From assembly GCA_947455805.1 (NCBI GenBank), contig CANGSN010000075.1:1-9789 (forward strand): 9,789 nt of DNA, given 5' to 3'. The notes beneath the pieces were generated by a model. That model did no database searches. It worked only from the letters and a program-made list of their open reading frames with translations, and was not told the origin of the DNA. This stretch comes from Planctomycetota bacterium (GTDB lineage: Bacteria > Planctomycetota > UBA1135 > UBA2386). Below, piece after piece: positions 5,033 to 9,789 of the stretch. Both the position numbers and the translations under genes were made by a program. The number at the start of each line of letters is the position of its first letter. The stretch's first letter is position 1.

Positions 5033-7642
5033 TCACGGCTTGAAGACGATGCGCAGCGCGTTGCTGAAGCAGAATCCCTGCGGCCCGACGGCGCAGTTCG
5101 TGATCACCTGGCCATACAGGGTGAAGTTGCCGAAGCCACCCGGGAAGCCCGGCACGATGAAGTTGCCGGCGCCGTCCATCGGCAGCTGGAAGACCAGCGG
5201 TGCACCCGGATCGACGATGATGCCGCCGGCCAGCGGCTGCGGGTTGTTGAACAAGCTCGCGACCAGCAGGCCGACCGCGAACGGCTCGGCACCCTGGACC
5301 GCGAACGTCGCCGGCGAGCCGGTCGACAGGTCGCCACCGCAGATCGAGAACGTCGACGTGCCCGGCCCCTGCAGACCGATGTTCTCCTGGCACAGCGTGC
5401 AGCTGAACGTCTCGGCGCGGAACACGTCGATGCCGGCTTCGGTCGTCGTGTTGTTGGGGTTGTCGCTGGCGCGGAAGCGCACGCGGATCGCGTTCGTCGG
5501 CGTCACGAAGTCGCTGACGCGGAACGAGCTGCTGAGCCACTGGTTCGTCCCAGGGCCGGTGACCGTCTCGACGGTCGTCCAGCTGATGCCGTTGTCGTTG
5601 CTGACCGACACGACCAGGGCGTCGTTGCCCGTGGTGTTGCTGCGGAAGAACCAGCGGCGGTAGGAGATGAACCCGTCGGTGCCGGCGAAGTTCAGCGTCG
5701 GCGAGATCAGGTCCGACGGACCGCCGTCGAGGTCGGCCGCGCCGGCCGTGCCGCCGGCGACGCCGTTGCCGGTGACGTAGCAGCGCGTGGCGGCCGGATT
5801 GGCTTCGGCATCTTCGTTCGGGTTGGCGAACTCGACGCCGACCGTGGTGCCGATCGGGGTCGCCACGACCCAGGCACCGGAGGTGACCGCCGTGTTGTTG
5901 ACCGTCCAGCCGGTGACGGCGCCTTCGAAGTTCTCGCTCATCAGCACGTTGGTGCCGACCGCCGAGACGACTTCATAGGCAGCCCCGGGCGCCGCCGGCG
6001 GATCGGTGTAGACGATCGCGCCCTGGCCCTCGACCGAGACGTAGAAGCGCAGGTCGCCGCCGCAGGCCGGCATGCCCGGCAGCGTCGCGCGGAACTGGCC
6101 CGGACCGATGTCCTGCATCGGCGCCATGGTGAACGGACCGCCGTTGACCGAGGTGTAGACCTTGCCGGTGCCGGCCTGCGGGACGACGCCGCCGATGCCG
6201 GCCGCGTTGATGTCCAGCGTGCGCACCGAACCCGGCGCGAGCATCGACGGCAGGCCGCCGACGACGGCGAAGGTCATCCCGGTCGGCGGCTGGTTGATCC
6301 AGATCTGCGTGCCGGTGCAGCGGCCGATGACCATGTCCTTCCAGCCGTCGCCGTTGATGTCGAACACGGCGACGTCGAAGGTGCCGACCAGGCTCGCGGT
6401 CGGGATGCCACCGACGGCGCCAGCGACGATCTCCTCGCGCATCGTCACGTTCGGCGCGTTGCCGAGGTTGCGGAAGATCTTGCAGCGCCGGCCGCAGCCC
6501 GCGATGTCGACGTCGACGTCGGCCATCACCGCGTCGTTCCAACCGTCGTTGTTCAGGTCGGCGATGATGTTGTTGCCCGGGAAGCCATCGTCACCACCGC
6601 CACCCTGGTAGGTGAACGGGGTCGCGGGCCCGAAGGTCGCGAGACCGTTGACGACGCCCTGGTGCAGGATGAACTGATCCTGACCATCGTCGCCGACGAT
6701 CATGTCGGGCAGGTTGTCGTTGTTCAGGTCGCCGACGGTGAAGTGGTACGGCGTGAACGCGTAGGCGATCTGGTAGCTGCTGAAGAAGCCGGGCGACGGG
6801 CCGTCGTTGTAGCTGATCGAAATGCCCTGCGGCGCGTTCAGCGCGTCGTTCTTCAGGATGTCGAGCTTGCCGTCGAGGTTCATGTCGTGCATCGCGACGC
6901 GCATCGCGAACGACGACTCGAGCATCACCGCCGACATGCGCGCCGACGAGACGTCGGTGAAGTAGCCGTTGCCGTTGTTGAGCAGCAGACGATCGTCGAC
7001 GTCGAGCGGCCGAGTACCGCCCTGCTGGTAGTCGCCGAAGTAGAGGTCGAGGTCGCCGTCGCCGTCGATGTCACCGGCCGTGACCGCGCAGAAGCGGTGA
7101 TGGCCACCCCACGGCGTGTCGTCGATGCGCAGCGCATCGTCGTAGAGGAAGCCCTGCCACGTGCCGACGACGCTGTTGCCCCGGTTGATGTAGACGCGCG
7201 GCACGCGGATGTATTGCGGATCCGTCGCCGTCAGCGTCGTGCAGGTGACGATGTCGACCCAGCCGTCGCCGTTGACGTCGGCGCAGACGACGTCGCGGTC
7301 GTTCGTCGCGTCGAGCATGCCCTGGCTGCCGGCGATCAGCGACGCGCTCGCGTACTGCGTGGTGCGATCGGTCAGCACGCCCGACTCGTTCATCAGCAGG
7401 ACGTTCGGGAACTTGCCCGGCGAGGTGAACGGCTGCTTGCGCACGACCACCAGGTCGGTGTCACCGTCCTGGTCGAAGTCGGCCCAGGCGTAGTCCTTCT
7501 CTTGGGTGTCGTTGGCGACGAGAGCTGCGCTGGCGACCAACCGCGACGCGGTCTGGTCCTGGAACGTGACCCACTGCGCACGCACGGTGGGCGTGGCGAC
7601 GGCGGCGGCGATGGCCGCGAGCAAGAACGAGGATGAACGCAC
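5033..7642 (-). CDS. Secreted FG-GAP/VCBS seven-bladed beta-propeller protein with a C-terminal sorting-type domain
   Basis: This 869-aa protein starts at the GTG at 7642, preceded by GAAGAGG with a 6-base gap, one of the few clear ribosome sites in the window. The signal peptide is about residues 1-23 (MRSSSFLLAAIAAAVATPTVRAQ). Seven FG-GAP-type calcium loops of the form DxxxDxxxD follow at 55-63, 122-130, 191-199, 253-261, 305-313, 362-370 and 428-436. Seven is the number expected for a complete integrin-alpha-like propeller. Residues about 440-560 are beta-rich linker. Residues about 566-745 form a jelly-roll-like module (NFEGAVTGW, then WVVATPIG, DLDGGPSDLISPTL, SNDNGISWTTVETV, FRVSDFV) of the MAM or carbohydrate-binding type. 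From Cys748 a 122-residue tail matches the C-terminus of the DUF1111 protein. Adhesion or ligand binding at the cell surface is inferred; no enzyme motif is visible. Confidence 0.85.
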   Translation of the reverse strand: MRSSSFLLAAIAAAVATPTVRAQWVTFQDQTASRLVASAALVANDTQEKDYAWADFDQDGDTDLVVVRKQPFTSPGKFPNVLLMNESGVLTDRTTQYASASLIAGSQGMLDATNDRDVVCADVNGDGWVDIVTCTTLTATDPQYIRVPRVYINRGNSVVGTWQGFLYDDALRIDDTPWGGHHRFCAVTAGDIDGDGDLDLYFGDYQQGGTRPLDVDDRLLLNNGNGYFTDVSSARMSAVMLESSFAMRVAMHDMNLDGKLDILKNDALNAPQGISISYNDGPSPGFFSSYQIAYAFTPYHFTVGDLNNDNLPDMIVGDDGQDQFILHQGVVNGLATFGPATPFTYQGGGGDDGFPGNNIIADLNNDGWNDAVMADVDVDIAGCGRRCKIFRNLGNAPNVTMREEIVAGAVGGIPTASLVGTFDVAVFDINGDGWKDMVIGRCTGTQIWINQPPTGMTFAVVGGLPSMLAPGSVRTLDINAAGIGGVVPQAGTGKVYTSVNGGPFTMAPMQDIGPGQFRATLPGMPACGGDLRFYVSVEGQGAIVYTDPPAAPGAAYEVVSAVGTNVLMSENFEGAVTGWTVNNTAVTSGAWVVATPIGTTVGVEFANPNEDAEANPAATRCYVTGNGVAGGTAGAADLDGGPSDLISPTLNFAGTDGFISYRRWFFRSNTTGNDALVVSVSNDNGISWTTVETVTGPGTNQWLSSSFRVSDFVTPTNAIRVRFRASDNPNNTTTEAGIDVFRAETFSCTLCQENIGLQGPGTSTFSICGGDLSTGSPATFAVQGAEPFAVGLLVASLFNNPQPLAGGIIVDPGAPLVFQLPMDGAGNFIVPGFPGGFGNFTLYGQVITNCAVGPQGFCFSNALRIVFKP

Positions 7643-7648
7643 GAAGGA

Positions 7649-7655
7649 CCTCTTC
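7649..7655 (-). promoter_or_regulatory. Ribosome binding site of the FG-GAP gene
   Basis: On the minus strand GAAGAGG precedes the GTG at 7642 with a 6-base spacer. It supports GTG as the true start and the signal-peptide reading. It is notable because most other genes here show no Shine-Dalgarno sequence. Confidence 0.6.
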
Positions 7656-7705
7656 GAGGGAAAAGACGAACGCCCGTTGGGCAGGGGACCGGGCGAGGGC
7701 TCGGG

Positions 7706-7735
7706 ACACTACCCCGCTTGGCCTCGGGGTGGCAA
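7706..7735 (-). promoter_or_regulatory. Sigma70-like promoter for the FG-GAP gene with an inverted repeat between its boxes
   Basis: On the minus strand TTGCCA (7735-7730, five of six consensus bases) and TAGTGT (7711-7706) are separated by 18 bases. The predicted RNA start lies about 55-60 bases before the GTG. A perfect inverted repeat, ACCCCG-N8-CGGGGT at 7711-7730, fills the spacer and overlaps one base of each box, as an operator might. Promoter consensus in this lineage is not firmly known to me, so this is a candidate. Confidence 0.4.
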
Positions 7736-7866
7736 CGCCCCCCCACCGATCCCTGGCCGATCTCCTGCCTCCGACGGTGCCGGCAAGTCGCGGAATGGGA
7801 AGAACCGCCGGGACGCGGACGCCGCAGCGGACCGGCCGCGACCCTCCCGCACGGAGCACCGCACTC

Positions 7867-7884
7867 GTAACCGCGGGTTACCAT
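7867..7884 (+). promoter_or_regulatory. Inverted repeat and possible leaderless -10 ahead of the first small membrane gene
   Basis: GTAACC-GCG-GGTTAC (7867-7881) is a perfect 6-bp inverted repeat. It overlaps TACCAT (7879-7884), a TANNNT-type -10. Only nine bases separate TACCAT from the ATG at 7894, and no Shine-Dalgarno sequence is present. This spacing would give a leaderless mRNA with the dyad as a possible operator. The rest of 7736-7866 is GC-rich with no gene. Confidence 0.35.
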
Positions 7885-7893
7885 CCCGCCCGC

Positions 7894-8289
7894 ATGTGGC
7901 GGTTGGGATTGCTGCTGACCCTCGGCGCCGGCTGCTGCCTGGCCAACGTGGTCGCCTCGATCGCCCGCGGGCGACGCCTGCCGCCGGACGACGCTCGGCG
8001 ACCGCGCACCGCCTGCCTCGTGGCGGCGGCGATCGTGGCCGCGCTCGCACTCGCCATCGCAGCCTTGGCGATGCTGGCGGACCTCGGCGTTGGCGGCAAA
8101 CCCGAGCTGGAGATCGCGTCCATGTTGGTCGCCGCGATGGTCACCGGCTTGGCCGCCCTCGCCCAAGCCCTGCGCCTCGTCGCGGTGCCAGCTGGTGCCC
8201 GCAGCGAGAACGAGGGGTTCCTGCTGTTCCTGATGAGCGCGTTGGCCTTGGCCGTCACCTGCTGCTATGGCGGCTGGGCCTTCCTCTGA
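7894..8289 (+). CDS. Small membrane protein, four predicted transmembrane segments, unknown function
   Basis: This 131-aa protein starts at the ATG at 7894 (MWRLGLLLTLGAGCC). The frame is open far upstream, but only through the non-coding divergent promoter region, and the hydrophobic start fits. Hydrophobic segments are at about 2-23, 41-64, 74-97 and 109-130. A basic, Pro-containing loop (RGRRLPPDDARRPR, 25-38) follows the first segment and is likely cytoplasmic by the positive-inside rule. The stop shares one base with the ATG of the next gene (TGATG), so the two are translationally coupled. I recognise no family and see no catalytic motif; two Cys pairs (14-15 and 123-124) lie in or next to membrane segments. 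Together with the next two genes it forms a co-directional set with the same layout. No Shine-Dalgarno sequence is visible. Confidence 0.68.
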   Translation: MWRLGLLLTLGAGCCLANVVASIARGRRLPPDDARRPRTACLVAAAIVAALALAIAALAMLADLGVGGKPELEIASMLVAAMVTGLAALAQALRLVAVPAGARSENEGFLLFLMSALALAVTCCYGGWAFL

Positions 8290-8696
8290 TGCTCGCTCTC
8301 GTCGCCTGCACCTTCCTGCTGTCGAGCCTGCTGCTGGCCCTGCACCTGCCGCTGCGGGCGCGCACCGACGATCTGCGCCGCGCCGCGCGAACGGCACCAG
8401 ACCTGGGCCTGCGGCCGGGATTCGCCGACGCGGCATCGAAGGCGAGCTTCGCCCTGCTGGTGCTGGCGTTGGCACCGCTCCCCACGGCGGCGCTCCGTCT
8501 CGTCTCCGCGGACACGGCCATCGGCGGGCTCGGCATCCTCGCTGCGTTCCTGATCCCGTTGGCGCCCCTGCTCATGGCGACCAGCGGACTGGCGACGCCG
8601 CTCCGGCAACGGACCAAGGCAGAGTCGATCGCCTATCTGCTACTGTGGGTCGTGGCGTTCGGCTTGAGCACCTGCCCTGCCGACCTGCTGCTGTAG
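8289..8696 (+). CDS. Small membrane protein, four predicted transmembrane segments, unknown function
   Basis: This 135-aa protein has its ATG overlapping the preceding stop by one base, a typical coupled arrangement that fixes the start. Hydrophobic segments are at about 2-21, 51-72, 77-100 and 112-133. A basic loop (RARTDDLRRAARTAPDLGLRPG, about 23-44) lies between the first and second. A second charged loop (LRQRTKAES, 105-113) lies between the third and fourth. This is the same 1+3 arrangement as the proteins on either side, although direct sequence identity by eye is low. No signal peptide cleavage site or known motif is seen. Co-expression with the preceding gene is nearly certain. The function is unknown; a small heteromeric membrane complex would be one reading. 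Confidence 0.68.
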   Translation: MLALVACTFLLSSLLLALHLPLRARTDDLRRAARTAPDLGLRPGFADAASKASFALLVLALAPLPTAALRLVSADTAIGGLGILAAFLIPLAPLLMATSGLATPLRQRTKAESIAYLLLWVVAFGLSTCPADLLL

Positions 8697-8745
8697 GAAC
8701 TACGGCGCGCCTGCGTCGCCGCACGCCCCTGAGGAACGGAAGCTC

Positions 8746-9234
8746 GTGATCGAACTGCTGCAGCAACCGAGCACCGTCGTCACCGGCTTCGCCCTGGCGA
8801 TGCTGCTCGGCGTGATCGTCCACATCCGCTCGGTCGATCGCCGACAGCGCGAACACACGACGGCGCCAGCGAAGGCCCCCACCGTCGCCAGCACCACCGG
8901 CGAGCACGAGCTGCCGCCGCCGCTGCCCACGAGCCGCGGCTTGCTACCGATCCAGAAGGCCATCGCGATCGGCGCGTCGCTGCTGGCGATCGCCGTCGGC
9001 CTCGTGGCCACGATGATCGACGCCCGCTGGTTCGGCCGCGACCAGTACCGGTTCGTCGTCCTGCCGGCCGCCAGCCTCGGCATCGGCTGCGGGCTCGCCG
9101 TGGTCGCCGCCCTGTGCTCCACGAAGCCGGCACCGCTGCGCAGTGCGGTGGTCATGGCGATCCAGGTCCTGCTCGCGGTCACCGCGTTCGGGATGATCGG
9201 CTGCGGCGGCTTGATCGTGCTGGACATGCTGTGA
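8746..9234 (+). CDS. Small membrane protein, four predicted transmembrane segments with a Pro-rich loop, unknown function
   Basis: This 162-aa protein starts at the GTG at 8746. GAGGA lies ten bases upstream and GGAAG three bases upstream, so ribosome-site support is modest. Hydrophobic segments are at about 10-27, 70-90, 103-124 and 134-158. A hydrophilic loop (28-69) separates the first from the rest and contains PPPLP. The gene follows the preceding membrane gene by 49 bases in the same direction, without an obvious terminator between, so a three-gene operon is likely. The 1+3 transmembrane layout repeats that of its two neighbours with a longer loop. I do not recognise a family. An inverted repeat 7 bases after its stop may end the transcript. 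Confidence 0.66.
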   Translation: MIELLQQPSTVVTGFALAMLLGVIVHIRSVDRRQREHTTAPAKAPTVASTTGEHELPPPLPTSRGLLPIQKAIAIGASLLAIAVGLVATMIDARWFGRDQYRFVVLPAASLGIGCGLAVVAALCSTKPAPLRSAVVMAIQVLLAVTAFGMIGCGGLIVLDML

Positions 9235-9241
9235 ACGCTCG

Positions 9242-9337
9242 GCCGCCGACGGCTGCAACCGCGCGGCGGCGTGCCATGCCTTCGACGGCCTCGTCGTCGC
9301 GCGAGCGATCGACCGTGACCCGCGCTCGCTAGCGAGC
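9242..9337. terminator. Convergent intergenic region with three inverted repeats
   Basis: Between the last membrane gene (stop at 9234) and the convergent Lgt-like gene (stop TAG at 9329-9331) there are two 7-bp perfect inverted repeats with 15-base loops: GCCGCCG/CGGCGGC (9242-9248, 9264-9270) and GCGAGCG/CGCTCGC (9301-9307, 9323-9329). A 14-bp palindrome (9324-9337) covers the Lgt-like stop codon. None has a T-run. The position between convergent genes favours a bidirectional transcript-end role, but termination itself is uncertain. Confidence 0.35.
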
Positions 9338-9789
9338 CACCACCCGCCGCAGCCACGTGCCGCCCGCCAGCGCGAACAGTGCCGCCGCCAGCAGCTGGTG
9401 CCACGACAGCCCGAACACGACCGGCGGATGCAGGCGCCAGAACTCGAGCGTGAAGCGCACGACCGCGTAGGCCGCGAGGTAGGCCGCGAGCCGCGTCGTC
9501 GGCAAAGCACGTCGCTTCGCCAGCGCGGCGAGCAAGCAAGCCGCGGCGAAGTGGAAGCCGGCTTCGAGCAGTTGCACCGGCACGCGCGGCGTGCCCGCCG
9601 CGTCGACGGTCGCGAACCAACCCGCGGCACACGGCGAACCCGCACAGCAGCCGGCACACCAGCAACCGATGCGGCCCGAGCCGAGCGCCAACGCGAGCGG
9701 CAACGCGAAGTCGCCGCCTGTCGCCTGCCGGATGCCGGCGAGTGCCTTCACGCCTTCGACGCCGAGCCAGCCGCCGAGCAGTCCGCCGA
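9329..9789 (-). CDS. Lgt-like prolipoprotein diacylglyceryl transferase, 5' part beyond the window
   Basis: The frame stays open to the right edge, so 152 C-terminal residues are visible and the true start is outside. The GTG at 9751 is only internal. Visible Lgt-type landmarks, in order, are GGLLGGWLG (1-9), the signature-like GSGRIGCWCAGCC (36-48), VPVQLLEAGF (69-78, compare P-x-QLYEA), YAVVRFTLEFWR (107-118, compare YRF-x-VEF-x-R) and GLSWHQLLA (126-134, compare LSxGQxLS). Lgt moves a diacylglyceryl group from phosphatidylglycerol to the lipobox Cys of preprolipoproteins in the inner membrane. Here the Asn of the classical GRxGNF motif is Cys, and the 42-53 stretch holds five Cys. The GCC variant is known among divergent Lgt-like proteins, so this may be a second, specialised copy rather than the housekeeping enzyme. 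The lipoprotein at 233-1147 would need an Lgt, but no link is shown. Confidence 0.75.
   Translation of the reverse strand, partial: GGLLGGWLGVEGVKALAGIRQATGGDFALPLALALGSGRIGCWCAGCCAGSPCAAGWFATVDAAGTPRVPVQLLEAGFHFAAACLLAALAKRRALPTTRLAAYLAAYAVVRFTLEFWRLHPPVVFGLSWHQLLAAALFALAGGTWLRRVVAR

Noticed and set aside
3750..5663. Plus-strand 637-codon open frame opposite the DUF1111 and FG-GAP genes
   Set aside because: Its product is an Arg/Val-rich low-complexity string typical of antisense frames in GC-rich DNA. The opposite strand has clear domains and signal peptides.
6662..7636. Plus-strand 324-codon open frame opposite the FG-GAP gene
   Set aside because: Its Val/Asp/Arg repetition mirrors the D-rich calcium loops on the other strand. 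It has no independent support.
8700..9665. Minus-strand 321-codon open frame spanning the third membrane gene and the Lgt-like region
   Set aside because: It crosses the convergent gap and gives low-complexity sequence. The Lgt-like motifs are in another minus-strand frame.

Overview
The window is GC-rich throughout (strong G/C at third codon positions). It looks like a chromosomal piece of a Planctomycetota-type bacterium. The main reasons are two large secreted proteins in the planctomycete style: a di-heme DUF1111 protein with dockerin-like D/N-G repeats and an FG-GAP beta-propeller protein. Both end in the same Cys-marked C-terminal domain. The phylum assignment is an inference from protein style, not from a marker gene.

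Layout, left to right. Positions 1-183 hold a coding-like, start-less and apparently frameshifted fragment on the minus strand. Four genes or pairs follow on the minus strand, so transcription runs right to left: an FG-GAP protein (7642 to 5033), a di-heme DUF1111 oxidoreductase-like protein (4862 to 3006), a VTC-type polyphosphate polymerase-domain protein plus a DUF4956 membrane protein (2827 to 1363, an evident two-gene operon), and a small lipoprotein (1147 to 233). A 178-bp gap between the DUF1111 stop and the VTC start is almost filled by two copies of a 63-bp hairpin-containing repeat. A strong hairpin terminator separates the FG-GAP and DUF1111 genes.

At 7643-7893 a divergent promoter region separates this block from three small plus-strand membrane-protein genes (7894-9234). 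The first two overlap by one base, and all three share a 1+3 transmembrane layout. The window ends with the 3' part of an Lgt-like prolipoprotein diacylglyceryl transferase on the minus strand, convergent with the membrane cluster.

Functional view. The secreted FG-GAP and DUF1111 proteins probably share an export or anchoring route through their common C-terminal domain. VTC and DUF4956 form a known conserved pair, probably linked to polyphosphate or a related polymer at the membrane. The three small membrane proteins are unrecognised. I see no CRISPR array, insertion sequence, tRNA or rRNA. No complete new system can be claimed. The best leads are the shared C-terminal domain, the start/stop-abutting repeat pair and the membrane-protein trio.
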